The notes: generated from the sequence alone by a model not told the origin. Counted from the stretch's first letter, positions 1 to 9,031 are shown. The stretch is DNA of 64,000 bases from Candidatus Krumholzibacteriia bacterium (GCA_029932915.1 JAOZPE010000001.1:96222-160221); one strand, 5' to 3'. Made by a program: numbers and translations.

Positions 1-588
1 CAGCTTCCGCCGCAGCGCCCGCACCTCCTGGGGAGAGGAGACCAGGCCGGTGGCGCCTTCGCGGATGGCGGCCCGGGCCAGGCGTTGCACCAGATGGGCC
101 GTCGAGTGGGGTTTCTGGGCCCACCATCGTCCCAGTGTGCCCTCCGCCCGCAGTTTCTCCCTTCCTCCCAGCAGCCGCTGCAACTCGCCCTCCTCGAAGC
201 TGGTGAGGACCGTCACCGCCAGCACGCCCACCGGCGGATTGTGGCGGGCTCCGGCCTCGGCCGCCGCGGCGACTCCCCGGCCCGCCGCCGCGTGGACCGT
301 GCACAGGCTGGCGCCCATGGCCGCTGCGCTGGCGACGGCGCCGGCCATGGTGGCCGGGATGTCGTGGAACTTCAGGTCGAGGAAGACCTTCAGACCGTCC
401 CTGCGCAGACGCTGGACGAGGGACGGACCCTCGGCGGTGAACAACTGCATGCCCACCTTCACCCACCGCAGCTCGTCGTGCAGTTCCTCGACCATCCGCA
501 GGGCCTCGTCGGCCGACGGGAAGTCCAGGGCCAGGGCCAGACGATCGCGGACGTCGTCCCGCCGGAAGAGGGGAGGGGAACTCGTCAT
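1..588 (-). CDS. pyrF: Orotidine 5'-phosphate decarboxylase, 3' end cut by the window
   Basis: The ORF track missed this gene because it has no stop inside the window. Reading the minus strand from an ATG at 588 gives 196 codons open to the left edge. The product decarboxylates OMP to UMP, the last step of de novo pyrimidine synthesis, in the cytoplasm. Family motifs are clear: the N-terminal LALDFPS, the VKVGMQLFTAEGP strand and the catalytic-loop segment FLDLKFHDIPATM with its Asp-x-Lys-x-x-Asp pattern. A complete enzyme is about 230-270 residues, so the C-terminal phosphate-binding part lies outside. It diverges from serS across about 120 nt, which must hold both promoters. Confidence 0.93.
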   Translation of the reverse strand, partial: MTSSPPLFRRDDVRDRLALALDFPSADEALRMVEELHDELRWVKVGMQLFTAEGPSLVQRLRRDGLKVFLDLKFHDIPATMAGAVASAAAMGASLCTVHAAAGRGVAAAAEAGARHNPPVGVLAVTVLTSFEEGELQRLLGGREKLRAEGTLGRWWAQKPHSTAHLVQRLARAAIREGATGLVSSPQEVRALRRKL

Positions 589-707
589 GGCTGAGATGAC
601 CTCTTGCTTGGGTGGACCACCCTCGGCTAGCTTGGGCGGCGGGGAAGTCCCGTCGGCGTGTTGATACCCTACCGCTGCCGCCGGTGCAACCAACACGAGG
701 AGAGGCC

Positions 708-1976
708 GTGCTCGATCGTCGATTCATCCGGGAAAATCTCGAGCTCGTGGGGGAGGCCATCGCCGCCAAACGGGAATCGGCCGACCTGGACCGCTTCGTC
801 GAGCTCGATCGCCGTCGCCGGGAGCTGTTGGGGGAGATCGAGACGCTCAAGGCCCGGCGGAACCAGGCCTCGGCGGCCATCGGTGAGGCGAAGAAGCGCG
901 GCGAGGACGCCCAGGAGGCGATCGCGGCGATGCGGGAGGTCTCCTCGCAGATCAAGGAGGGCGACGAACGCCTGGCGGAGTTGGAGGCCGAGCTCCTCCA
1001 GGAGCAGTTGCGCATCCCCAACCTTCCCGACCCGGACGTGCCGCGCGGCGGCGAGGAGGAGAACGAGATCGTGCGGAGCTGGGGCGAGCCGCGCCATCTG
1101 GAGTACGCCCGGCCGCACTGGGAGATCGGCGAGTCCCTGGGCCTGCTCGATCTCGAAGCGGCTTCCCGGATGAGTGGAAGCGGCTTCACCGTCCTCAAGG
1201 GGGACGGCGCGCGCCTGGAGCGGGCGCTCATCAACTGGTTCCTCGATGTGCATGTCGAAGGGCAGGGCTACGTCGAGGTCAACGCCCCCTACCTGGTCCG
1301 CAGCGAGGCGGTGCAGGGAACCGGTCAGCTTCCCAAGCTCGCCGACGACATGTACCGCACCACCACCGACGGACTGTGGCTCATTCCCACCGCCGAGGTG
1401 TCGGTGACGAACCTGCACCGGGAGACCATTCTCGGGCCGGACGAGATTCCCCGCCGTTACGTTTCCTTCAGCCCGTGTTTCCGGAGGGAAGCGGGCAGCG
1501 CGGGCAAGGACACCCGTGGGATGCTGCGGGTGCACCAGTTCCACAAGGTCGAGATGGTGCGCTTCGCCCGTCCGCAGGACAGTGAGAAGGAACTCGAGGA
1601 ACTGGTGAACGACGCCGCCGTACTGTTGGAGGGACTCGAGTTGCCCTACCGCGTGGTGAAGCTGGCCTCGGGCGACCTGTCCTTCGCCGCTGCCAAGTGC
1701 TACGACCTGGAGGTCTACAGTCCAGGGGTGGACGCCTGGCTCGAGGTGAGCTCGTGCAGCAATTTCCGCGACTTCCAGGCCCGCCGCGCGAACATCCGCT
1801 GGCGGGCGGAGAAGGGAAGCAAGCCCATCCATCCGCACACCCTCAACGGAAGCGGGCTGGCTCTGCCGCGGGTGCTGGTGGCCATCCTGGAGAACCACCT
1901 GACCGGCACGGGCAAGGTGCGCATTCCCGAGGTGCTGCGTCCCTACATGGGCGGCCGCGAGTACATCCACTCTTGA
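708..1976 (+). CDS. serS: Seryl-tRNA synthetase
   Basis: Class II aminoacyl-tRNA synthetase (423 aa) that charges tRNA-Ser and tRNA-Sec with serine. The first ~110 residues form the long antiparallel coiled-coil arm, rich in Glu, Arg and Lys. The catalytic core follows, with motif 2 (FRREAGSAGKDTRGMLR) and motif 3 (NGSGLALPRVLVAI). I chose the GTG at 708 because GAGGAG lies a few bases upstream and the protein then starts with the standard LDRRFIRENLELV. The ORF-track extension to 612 has no family similarity. The gene is followed after 13 nt by the porY-like kinase, so they are probably co-transcribed. Serylation of tRNA-Sec by this enzyme would also feed the selenoprotein proposed at 14708. 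Confidence 0.96.
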   Translation: MLDRRFIRENLELVGEAIAAKRESADLDRFVELDRRRRELLGEIETLKARRNQASAAIGEAKKRGEDAQEAIAAMREVSSQIKEGDERLAELEAELLQEQLRIPNLPDPDVPRGGEEENEIVRSWGEPRHLEYARPHWEIGESLGLLDLEAASRMSGSGFTVLKGDGARLERALINWFLDVHVEGQGYVEVNAPYLVRSEAVQGTGQLPKLADDMYRTTTDGLWLIPTAEVSVTNLHRETILGPDEIPRRYVSFSPCFRREAGSAGKDTRGMLRVHQFHKVEMVRFARPQDSEKELEELVNDAAVLLEGLELPYRVVKLASGDLSFAAAKCYDLEVYSPGVDAWLEVSSCSNFRDFQARRANIRWRAEKGSKPIHPHTLNGSGLALPRVLVAILENHLTGTGKVRIPEVLRPYMGGREYIHS

Positions 1977-1989
1977 GGGGAGGCCGGCG

Positions 1990-3282
1990 ATGACGCCCCG
2001 GGGCGTGTTGCGGGGACCCACCGTGCGGGCTCTGCTGAAGAGCTACATCCTCGTCGGCCTGGCTCTCATCGTCGTCGGCATCGTGGTCTTCTCCCTGGGA
2101 CTCAACGCCGATGTCGAGCGGCAATCGCGACTGACCACCCGTCTGCTGGCCGATCTGGCGGCCGAGCGTCTGCTCTCGGAGAATCCCTCGCAATTGCAGC
2201 AACTGAAGGAAGCGCTCGACGCGCTCGCCGTTCCGGTGATCCTCACCGACGCCTCGGGCCGGCCGGTGTTCTGGAACGCCAACCAGGTGGGCATTCCGCT
2301 GCCGTCGGATCCGAGCATCTTCGAGAGGGACGATCCTCTGGCCCCCCACGATCCCGTGCTGGCGGAGTTGATGGCGAAGGTGAAGATCTTCGACGCCCGC
2401 CGTTCTCCGCTGCCGGTGCGCGCCCCCGACGGAGGACCGGTCCTCTTCTACCTGCACTACGGCGAGAGCGAACTCTCCCGCCGCCTGACGGTCATGCCCC
2501 TGCTCGAGGCCGCATTGATCGTGGCCTTCATGGGCGTCGCGCTGTTCGCCTTCCGCAACCTCAAACGCAGTGAGGAGCGCAGCCTGTGGGTGGGCATGGC
2601 CAAGGAGACCGCGCACCAGATGGGCACGCCGCTGACCAGCATGAGCGGATGGCTCGCCCTGCTGGCCGAGGACGAAGGAAGGAAGCCCCCGGAAGCTCCG
2701 CCCTCGTCCACTCTCGAGGGGGTCGGGATCGATCGCCAGCAGGTGCTGGCCGAACTCCAGAGGGATCATCAGCGTCTGGCCAAGGTCTCCGCCCGTTTCT
2801 CCCAGATCGGAAGCCGCCCGAAGCTCGTCTCGGCGCGGGTCGATGAACTGGTCGAGAGCGCCTGCGCCTACTTCGACCGCCGCCTTCCCCACTTGAAGAA
2901 GCACGTGACCATCGTCACCGAGGTGGAGGAGACGCCGCTGGCTCCGATCAATCCCGACCTGCTGGAATGGGCCCTGGAGAACCTCATCAAGAACGCCCTG
3001 GACGCCATCGACAAGGACCCGGGCCTGGTGAAGGTGGCTTGCCGTTACGATCCCAGGACCCTGTCGGTGGTGATCACCGTGACCGACAACGGCAAGGGAA
3101 TGAGCGCGGCGGTGCAGCGCCGGATCTTCTCGCCGGGCTTCAGCACGCGGGAAGGCGGTTGGGGTCTGGGGCTGGTGCTCGTGCGGCGGATCATCGACGA
3201 GTATCACGGAGGGAAGGTCGATGTGGCCTGGAGCGAGCCCGGCCGGGGCTCCACCTTGCGGGTGCGGCTGAAGACACGCTGA
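1990..3282 (+). CDS. porY: Membrane sensor histidine kinase, PorY-like
   Basis: This is a 430-aa sensor kinase with two membrane segments (about residues 19-38 and 167-188) flanking a ~130-residue extracytoplasmic sensor domain. The phosphoacceptor is His209 in AKETAHQMGTPLTS. The ATP-binding domain shows the N box NLIKNALDAI (~331-340), DNGKGM (~366) and the glycine-rich GWGLGL (~390). The HYGES segment before the second membrane helix and the AKETAHQ-GTPL H-box resemble, from memory, PorY of Bacteroidota, which partners PorX in control of type IX secretion. The next gene is indeed a PorX-type regulator 38 nt downstream. Kinase function is certain from the motifs; the PorY assignment is inferred from these features plus neighbourhood. 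Confidence 0.88.
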   Translation: MTPRGVLRGPTVRALLKSYILVGLALIVVGIVVFSLGLNADVERQSRLTTRLLADLAAERLLSENPSQLQQLKEALDALAVPVILTDASGRPVFWNANQVGIPLPSDPSIFERDDPLAPHDPVLAELMAKVKIFDARRSPLPVRAPDGGPVLFYLHYGESELSRRLTVMPLLEAALIVAFMGVALFAFRNLKRSEERSLWVGMAKETAHQMGTPLTSMSGWLALLAEDEGRKPPEAPPSSTLEGVGIDRQQVLAELQRDHQRLAKVSARFSQIGSRPKLVSARVDELVESACAYFDRRLPHLKKHVTIVTEVEETPLAPINPDLLEWALENLIKNALDAIDKDPGLVKVACRYDPRTLSVVITVTDNGKGMSAAVQRRIFSPGFSTREGGWGLGLVLVRRIIDEYHGGKVDVAWSEPGRGSTLRVRLKTR

Positions 3283-3320
3283 ATAGGGTATGTGAACATC
3301 GGTGCATGGCAGGAGAAGAC

Positions 3321-4877
3321 ATGAATTCCAGGACCATCCTCTGGGTCGACGACCAGATCTCCGAACTTCGCAGCCAGATCCTCTTCCTGGAGTCGAAGGG
3401 CTACGAGGTCATCGGGGTCAGCAACGGTGACGACGCGCTCGAGCAACTGAGGAATCGGCGTTTCGACGCCATCCTCCTGGACGAGATGATGCCCGGGCGC
3501 AACGGGATGGAGACCCTTCAGGGAATCCGCGAGATCGACGGCACCGTGCCCGTGATCATGATCACCAAGAGCGAGGAAGAGGAGCTGATGGATCGCGCCC
3601 TGGGTCGGCGCATCAACGACTTCCTGGTCAAACCGGTGAATCCCAACCAGATCCTGCTCTCCCTGAAGAAGACCCTGGACGAGACGGCCATCCTCGAACG
3701 CCAGTTGAGCCAGGACTACCTGAAGGTCTTCCAAGCTCTCAGCCAGGAGCGCATGGAGGCCTCGACACCGGAGGAGTGGAGCAGCATCCATGAGCGGATG
3801 GTGGACTGGGAGATCAAGCTCAGCGGTCTGTCGGACACCTCGCTGGTGCAGAGTCACCGCGAACAGGTGCGTGACGCCAACGCCAACTTCGGGCGTTTCG
3901 TGGAGAAGAACTACCGTCGTTGGATGCAGGGGGAAGGCCGGCCTCCCATGAGCACCGATGTCCTGGAACGCTGGGTGGCGCCTCACCTTCGTGCGGGCAA
4001 GAAGGTCTTCTTCTTCGTGATCGATTGCATGCGCCTCGATCAGTGGCGCCAGCTCGTGGGCTTCCTCGAGCCCATGTACCGGGTGCAGGAGGATCTCTAC
4101 TACAGCATCCTGCCCACGGCCACGCCCTTCGCGCGCAACGCCATCTTCTCGGGAATGATGCCTTTGGAGATCGCCCGACGCCATCCCCAGTGGTGGCGGG
4201 GGTCGGCCCAGGAGGAGCGCAGCAAGAACGCCTTCGAAGCGCAACTGTTGGGGGATCAGTTGAAGCGCATCGGCCTGGGCAAGATCGCCTACAAGTACTT
4301 CAAGACCTTCAACATCGAAGAGACCGAGTTGATGGCCAAACAGATCCCCAGTCTGGGGGACGTCCCGCTGGTGGTCGGGGTCATCAACTTCCTGGACATC
4401 CTCGCCCACGGCCGTTCCACCAATGAGCTGTTGATGGAACTGGCTCCGGACGAGGTGGCCTTCCGCAGCGTCATGCGTTCGTGGTTCCAACACTCGGCGC
4501 TGTACGAGTTGCTGCGTTCGCTGTCGGAGAAGAAGGGCAATGTGGTGGTCATCACCACCGACCACGGTTCGGTGCAGGTGCGCAAGGCCGCGAAGGTCAA
4601 GGCGAAGCGGGAAGCGTCGACGAACGTGCGCTACAAGTACGGGGACAACCTGGTGGTCGACGAGCACGCCGCCCTGATCATGAAGAACCCGGAGGAATAC
4701 GGCCTGCCCCAGGACAGCCCCATCCAGAACTACATCTGTGCCAAGGAATACCACTACTTCGTGTATCCGACGAACTTCCACGAGTACGAGCGTCAATACC
4801 GCGGCTCATTCCAGCACGGCGGCATCTCCATGGAGGAGATGATCATTCCCTGCTGTACCCTGACGGTGGACGAGTGA
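3321..4877 (+). CDS. porX: PorX-like response regulator with PglZ phosphatase domain
   Basis: The 518-aa protein has a receiver domain (residues 1-120; phosphoacceptor Asp54 in DAILLDEMMPG, conserved Lys104 in FLVKPV). A helical linker and a PglZ/alkaline-phosphatase-superfamily domain follow. Metal and nucleophile motifs are visible: FFFVIDCMRLDQW (~230), a candidate nucleophile Thr at about 268 in TPFARNAIFSGM, and ITTDHGSV (~413). This architecture and length match PorX, which in Bacteroidota regulates type IX secretion. I chose ATG 3321 because AGGAGA sits 4-5 nt upstream; the track start at 2967 runs back into porY and an ATG at 3306 lacks a ribosome site. Co-oriented with its cognate kinase. 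No DNA-binding domain is visible, so output is enzymatic or by protein contact. Confidence 0.9.
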   Translation: MNSRTILWVDDQISELRSQILFLESKGYEVIGVSNGDDALEQLRNRRFDAILLDEMMPGRNGMETLQGIREIDGTVPVIMITKSEEEELMDRALGRRINDFLVKPVNPNQILLSLKKTLDETAILERQLSQDYLKVFQALSQERMEASTPEEWSSIHERMVDWEIKLSGLSDTSLVQSHREQVRDANANFGRFVEKNYRRWMQGEGRPPMSTDVLERWVAPHLRAGKKVFFFVIDCMRLDQWRQLVGFLEPMYRVQEDLYYSILPTATPFARNAIFSGMMPLEIARRHPQWWRGSAQEERSKNAFEAQLLGDQLKRIGLGKIAYKYFKTFNIEETELMAKQIPSLGDVPLVVGVINFLDILAHGRSTNELLMELAPDEVAFRSVMRSWFQHSALYELLRSLSEKKGNVVVITTDHGSVQVRKAAKVKAKREASTNVRYKYGDNLVVDEHAALIMKNPEEYGLPQDSPIQNYICAKEYHYFVYPTNFHEYERQYRGSFQHGGISMEEMIIPCCTLTVDE

Positions 4878-4879
4878 CC

Positions 4880-5401
4880 ATGGACCGCGTCGTCGAAGCC
4901 GTCAGCCGCTCGTTGGAGGACACCGCGGCCCTGGGGGCCTTGCTCGCGGCGCAACTGGAGCAGGACGAGGCGGTGTGTCTGGACGGTGACCTCGGTGCGG
5001 GCAAGACCACCTTCGTGGCGGCCCTGGTGAAGGCCCTGGGTGGGGACGAGATGGCGGTGAGCTCGCCGACCTTCACCCTCGAGAACCGCTACCCGCCGCC
5101 GGCGGGGCCGTTCACGGAAGTGGTCCACGCCGATCTCTACCGCATGGACGGGGGATTGGATGAGGGGCTGGTCCTGTCGCTGATGGAGGCGCGGGAGATG
5201 GGAGCCCTGGTGGTGGTCGAGTGGGCGCGGCCGGTGACCGGGATCCTGCGCCCGTGCTGGGTGGTGCAGATCCGCCTCGACCGGGGTGAATGGGCGGCGC
5301 CGGCGGACGAGGTGCCCCGGGTGTTCGCACTCGCGCACTCGGACCATGCGGTCGAGGAGACCCTGGCCGCGAAGTGGAGACGGGTGGGAGTGGCGGGATG
5401 A
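4880..5401 (+). CDS. tsaE: tRNA threonylcarbamoyladenosine ATPase subunit
   Basis: Small P-loop ATPase (173 aa) that works with TsaB, TsaD and TsaC/Sua5 in t6A37 modification of ANN-decoding tRNAs. The Walker A motif is GDLGAGKTTFV, followed by SSPTFTLENRY and HADLYRM, all typical of TsaE. ATG 4880 overlaps the porX stop region, and an in-frame GTG at 4874 would make the overlap 4 nt (GTGA), consistent with translational coupling. tsaB follows immediately, the common tsaE-tsaB-rimI arrangement. The C-terminal ~45 residues after the conserved core are Arg/Glu-rich and less conserved. Function is essentially certain. Confidence 0.94.
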   Translation: MDRVVEAVSRSLEDTAALGALLAAQLEQDEAVCLDGDLGAGKTTFVAALVKALGGDEMAVSSPTFTLENRYPPPAGPFTEVVHADLYRMDGGLDEGLVLSLMEAREMGALVVVEWARPVTGILRPCWVVQIRLDRGEWAAPADEVPRVFALAHSDHAVEETLAAKWRRVGVAG

Positions 5402-5432
5402 TTTCCTCCGGCTCGATCGAGGTGCACAGAAG

Positions 5433-6194
5433 GTGAAGCTGATCCTGGCATTGGACTCGTCGCAGCGTCTGGGTGGATCGGTGACCCTGCTCGCCGAGGA
5501 CGGCCGCAGGGCGGAGGTCTTCCACGACCGCGACCAGGGTTACGCCGAGTCGTTCTTCGCCCTCGTCGACGAGGGGCTCGAACGCCTCGGCTCACGGATC
5601 GAGGAGGTCGGGGCCATCGTGGTCATCCGCGGGCCGGGCTCGTTCACCGGGCTGCGCATCGGGGTGATGACCGCCAAGAGTCTGGCCTTCGCGCTCGACC
5701 GCCCCTTGTACGCGGCGGGGAGTCTCCAGATGCTGGCTCTGGCCGCCGGGGCGGAAGACGGATCGCCGCCGTCGCCGGATGGGGCGGGCAGCGTCCTCGC
5801 TCTGCTCGACGCCGGGCGGGGCGCCGCCTATGCGGCCGCCTGGTCCTTCTCCGCGGCCGCCCGCGAGGCGATCGCCGAGCCGCAGCGGCTCTCCCTGGAC
5901 GAAGTCGCCGCCCTGGCTTCCCGGCTCGGGCCTGCCCGCAGGGTGGTGGCCCTGGGCGAGAACGTCGCTTCCTTGGCCGAGGAACTCGCCGGCGGGGGCT
6001 TCGAGCCGGTGGTGGTGTCCTCTCTGGCGTCGATCGCGGCGGCGGCCTGCCGGAGGGGAGATCCCTGGTGCCCTTCGGTGGAACCCTCCACCCTCCTTCC
6101 GGTCTATCTGGGTCTGAGCCAGGCCGAGCGGATCCACGGAATCGATCTGGGCGACGAGGTCCACCGTCTCCGCCCACCCCGGCCGGGGAAGTAG
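5433..6194 (+). CDS. tsaB: t6A synthesis scaffold TsaB
   Basis: Inactive ASKHA-fold partner of TsaD in t6A synthesis (253 aa). The family start (V)KLILALDSSQ and the conserved VIRGPGSFTGLRIG segment are present. I chose GTG 5433 because it is the only in-frame start just ahead of the family N-terminus; the track extension to 5286 is tsaE read in another frame. The ribosome site is weak (CGAGG about 10 nt upstream), which fits coupling to tsaE. A Gly/Ala/Pro-rich insertion around residues 100-120 is longer than in E. coli TsaB. rimI follows after the stop, overlapping in the regulatory bases. Confidence 0.92.
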   Translation: MKLILALDSSQRLGGSVTLLAEDGRRAEVFHDRDQGYAESFFALVDEGLERLGSRIEEVGAIVVIRGPGSFTGLRIGVMTAKSLAFALDRPLYAAGSLQMLALAAGAEDGSPPSPDGAGSVLALLDAGRGAAYAAAWSFSAAAREAIAEPQRLSLDEVAALASRLGPARRVVALGENVASLAEELAGGGFEPVVVSSLASIAAAACRRGDPWCPSVEPSTLLPVYLGLSQAERIHGIDLGDEVHRLRPPRPGK

Positions 6195-6211
6195 GAATGG
6201 CAGGAGAAGGA

Positions 6212-6694
6212 GTGAACATCCGCCGGGCCCGGCCCGAGGATCTCCAGCTCCTGCTGGGCCTGGAGAGGGCGATCTTCCCCCATCCGTGGAGCCGCGCCAT
6301 GATCGAGGCCGAGATCGGGGGCGAGCCCGGGCGGATCTCACTCGTCGCCGAGACGGACACGGAGGCGGTGGGTTTCGCCTTCTGCTGGCGGGTGGCCGAC
6401 GAGCTGCATCTGGTGAATCTGGGCGTCCTGCCCGGCCGCCGGCGCCACGGGATCGGACAGGCGCTGCTCAAGGCGATCCTCGATCAGCCGGAGGCCGCCG
6501 GCGCGACGATCATGACCCTGGAGGTACGCCGCAGCAACCGTGAGGCCCTGTCCTTCTACGAACGTCATGCCTTCCGGGCGGTGGCCCTGCGGCCCCGATA
6601 CTACCCGGACGGCGAAGAGGCGGTGATCATGATCCGGCCGTTGGAACGGCCGCCGCGGAAAGAGCCATTGTCGGATCCCGCCGGTGGGGCCTAG
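6212..6694 (+). CDS. rimI: Ribosomal-protein S18 alanine N-acetyltransferase
   Basis: GNAT acetyltransferase (160 aa from GTG 6212). It carries the pattern LGVLPGRRRHGIGQALL (acetyl-CoA pyrophosphate loop, R-x-x-G-x-G/A) and the C-terminal NREALSFYERHAFR segment typical of RimI, which acetylates the N-terminus of S18. Start choice: the strong AGGAGAAGG at 6202-6210 lies 5 nt before GTG 6212, whereas the alternative ATG 6197 has only a sequence abutting it (GTAGGA). The family N-terminus (NIRRARPEDL) fits the GTG. Adjacent to tsaB as in many genomes. Other GNAT substrates cannot be excluded. Confidence 0.86.
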   Translation: MNIRRARPEDLQLLLGLERAIFPHPWSRAMIEAEIGGEPGRISLVAETDTEAVGFAFCWRVADELHLVNLGVLPGRRRHGIGQALLKAILDQPEAAGATIMTLEVRRSNREALSFYERHAFRAVALRPRYYPDGEEAVIMIRPLERPPRKEPLSDPAGGA

Positions 6695-6723
6695 ATTGGA
6701 AGCCGTGCAACAGGAGGAAGCCC

Positions 6724-7641
6724 ATGCCATCGTGGCTCAAGCGCGCCCGCAAGGGACTCGATCTGCTTCGCAAGGACGGCACCCCCCCGCGCCAGCGCCT
6801 GGAGGTGCCCGAGAACCTGTGGACCAAGTGTCCCGCCTGCGGCGATCTCATCTACCACAAGGAGCTGGAGGCGAACCTCTGGGTCTGCTACCAGTGCGGG
6901 CACCACATGCCCATCACCACCGAGCAGTATCTGGAGCTGCTGGTGGACGAGGGGAGCTTCCAGGAGCGGCACCGCGGTCTGGTGAGCGCCGATCCCCTGA
7001 ACTTCAAGGACTCCAAGCGTTACCGTGACCGGATCAAGGCCTACCGCGCCAAGACCGGCAAGGAGGACGCGGTCATCACCGGCCTGGCCCGCATCGAGGG
7101 CATCGAGGTGGCCCTGGCGGTGATGGACTTCTCGTTCATGGGCGGGAGCATGGGCTCGGTCGTCGGGGAGAAGATCGCCCGTTGCGCGAAGGACAGTCTC
7201 AGCAACCGCCTGCCGCTGGTCATCCTCAGCCGCAGCGGCGGCGCGCGGATGCAGGAGTCGGTGCTGTCGCTCATGCAGTTGGCCAAGACCAGCGCCATGC
7301 TCGCGCGGCTGTCCGAGGAGAGGCTGCCCTTCATCTCCATTCTCACCCATCCCACCACCGGAGGCGTCACCGCCAGTTTCGCCATGCTGGGCGATGTCAT
7401 CCTGGCCGAACCCGGGGCACTCATCGGCTTCGCCGGGCCGCGGGTCATCCAGCAGACCATCAACGCTGAACTCCCCGAGGGATTCCAACGCAGCGAATTC
7501 CTGCTCGAGCACGGCATGATCGACCGCATCGTCGAGCGCCGTGAACTCAAGCGTGAAGTCTACGAAGCGCTCCGATTCCTCACTCGATCCACGGGGTCCA
7601 GTCAGCAGGAGGAGTCCGATGCGGCCGGCGCCGGGGCTTGA
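6724..7641 (+). CDS. accD: Acetyl-CoA carboxylase carboxyltransferase beta subunit
   Basis: Beta subunit of the carboxyltransferase that makes malonyl-CoA for fatty acid synthesis (305 aa). An N-terminal four-cysteine zinc ribbon (CPAC at ~38, CYQC at ~57) precedes the crotonase-like core with MDFSFMGGSMGSVVGEK, SGGARMQESV and the HPTTGGVTASFAMLGD oxyanion region. GGAGGA lies before ATG 6724. It overlaps folC by 23 nt, the classic accD-folC pair. The last ~20 residues are low-complexity and encode the folC ribosome site. accA is not in the window. Confidence 0.96.
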   Translation: MPSWLKRARKGLDLLRKDGTPPRQRLEVPENLWTKCPACGDLIYHKELEANLWVCYQCGHHMPITTEQYLELLVDEGSFQERHRGLVSADPLNFKDSKRYRDRIKAYRAKTGKEDAVITGLARIEGIEVALAVMDFSFMGGSMGSVVGEKIARCAKDSLSNRLPLVILSRSGGARMQESVLSLMQLAKTSAMLARLSEERLPFISILTHPTTGGVTASFAMLGDVILAEPGALIGFAGPRVIQQTINAELPEGFQRSEFLLEHGMIDRIVERRELKREVYEALRFLTRSTGSSQQEESDAAGAGA

Positions 7642-9031
7642 CGCTCTCGATCTCGACGCGCTCGACCCTCCCTTCCACGCCCGAGACGAGGCCCAACGCT
7701 GGCTGTTCCAGTTGCATCGTCTGGGCATCAAACCCGGTCTGGAGCGCATCGAGGAACTCCTCGATCGCCTGGGCAATCCCCAGAGGGCCCTGGAGAGCGT
7801 GGTGGTGGCCGGGACCAACGGCAAGGGCAGCGCGGCCATCTACTTCGACGCCCTCTCGCGGGCGGCGGGTCTGCGCACCGGCCTGTACACCAGTCCCCAT
7901 CTGCTCGACCTGCGCGAGCGCATCCAGGTGGACGGTGCTCTCATCTCCTCTTCGTCACTGGCCGCCCTGGTGAAGCGCTGCCGCAGGGACATCGAAGAGA
8001 GCGGGGCCACCTTCTTCGAGGCGATGACCGCCATGGCCCTGCTGCACTTCGCCGAGGAGGGTGTCCGCCTCGCCGTCCTGGAGACCGGGCTGGGGGGGCG
8101 ACTGGACGCGACCAACGCCGTGGGGGCCCGCGCCGTCCTGCTCACCTCCGTCGGCGAGGACCATCAGCACATCCTCGGAGGCAGCCTGCCGGAGATCGCC
8201 CGCGAGAAACTGGGCCTGGCCCGGCCGGGTGTTCCCTTCTTCCTGGCTCCACTTCCGGCGGAGATCCGCGAGCTCGCCCTGGACTTCCTGCAGCGGAAGC
8301 GGGCGGAGGTCTTCGACCTCGGAGCGATCGGCTCGCACGATGCCTCCCCGGCGGACACGGCGGATGAGCCGGCGCCGGGGCCGCACCGTCAGGTCCTGGC
8401 CGCGGTGGTCGAAGCGGCCTGGGCCGAGCTGGCCGGGTGCTACGGATGGCCGCCGGTGGAGGGGGCGGGAGACGTGCTGGCCCGCACCCGTCTTCCCGGG
8501 CGTTGGGACCGGGTGGGGCAGCGGCCGCCCCTGATCGTCGACACCGCGCACAACGCCCCGGCGCTGGAGAGCCTCCTGCAGCGGTGGATGGAGTGTGGAC
8601 GGCGGGAGGATCGCATCCTGGTGATCGGGGTCATGCGCGACAAGCAGGTGGACCGGGTCCTGCCGCTGATCCGCCGTTCGGCGGGGACGATCCTGGTGAC
8701 GGCCCCCCGCTGGTACCGCTCGCGTCCGGCGGCCGAACTGGCCGAGGCGCTGCGCAGCGTACCCCACGGCGGATCGAGTCCGGTGGAGCCCACGGCGAGC
8801 GTGCGGGAGGCCCTGGAACGGGCGCGCGAGCTCGCCCGGGGAATCGCCCGGCAGGGGGGTTCTCCTTCGATCCTGCTGACCGGCTCGAATTTCACCGTGG
8901 CCGAGGCTCTCGACCGCCTCGGCATCGACGAGATCCACCGTCCACCCCATTCCCTTCGATGGGAGAAGGGCGAAGCCCTGCGCCGCCGGCCGAGGATCGC
9001 CGGGCCGCTTGACCGGGAGGTCGATGCATGA
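7619..9031 (+). CDS. folC: Folylpolyglutamate / dihydrofolate synthase
   Basis: ATP-dependent ligase of the Mur-ligase family (470 aa) that adds glutamate to folates and, when bifunctional, to dihydropteroate. The P-loop is VVVAGTNGKGSAAI, followed by TSPHLLDLRERIQVDG, LETGLGGRLDATN and VGEDHQHILGGSLPEIAREK. The C-terminal domain has VDTAHNAPALESL. ATG 7619 is chosen because AGGAGGAG is 5 nt upstream; the track start at 7541 lies deep inside accD. A linker of ~40 residues between the two domains (about residue 235-275) is Ala/Pro-rich and unusually long. Its stop overlaps the next start as ATGA. Confidence 0.93.
   Translation: MRPAPGLDALDLDALDPPFHARDEAQRWLFQLHRLGIKPGLERIEELLDRLGNPQRALESVVVAGTNGKGSAAIYFDALSRAAGLRTGLYTSPHLLDLRERIQVDGALISSSSLAALVKRCRRDIEESGATFFEAMTAMALLHFAEEGVRLAVLETGLGGRLDATNAVGARAVLLTSVGEDHQHILGGSLPEIAREKLGLARPGVPFFLAPLPAEIRELALDFLQRKRAEVFDLGAIGSHDASPADTADEPAPGPHRQVLAAVVEAAWAELAGCYGWPPVEGAGDVLARTRLPGRWDRVGQRPPLIVDTAHNAPALESLLQRWMECGRREDRILVIGVMRDKQVDRVLPLIRRSAGTILVTAPRWYRSRPAAELAEALRSVPHGGSSPVEPTASVREALERARELARGIARQGGSPSILLTGSNFTVAEALDRLGIDEIHRPPHSLRWEKGEALRRRPRIAGPLDREVDA

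Noticed and set aside
669-2021. 450-aa minus-strand ORF opposite serS
   Set aside because: Antisense shadow of serS with biased composition.
1843-3207. 454-aa minus-strand ORF opposite the porY-like kinase
   Set aside because: Antisense shadow; the plus strand carries all kinase motifs.
2967-3320. N-terminal extension of the PorX-like ORF
   Set aside because: It reads the end of the kinase gene in a second frame; ATG 3321 has the ribosome site and begins the receiver domain.
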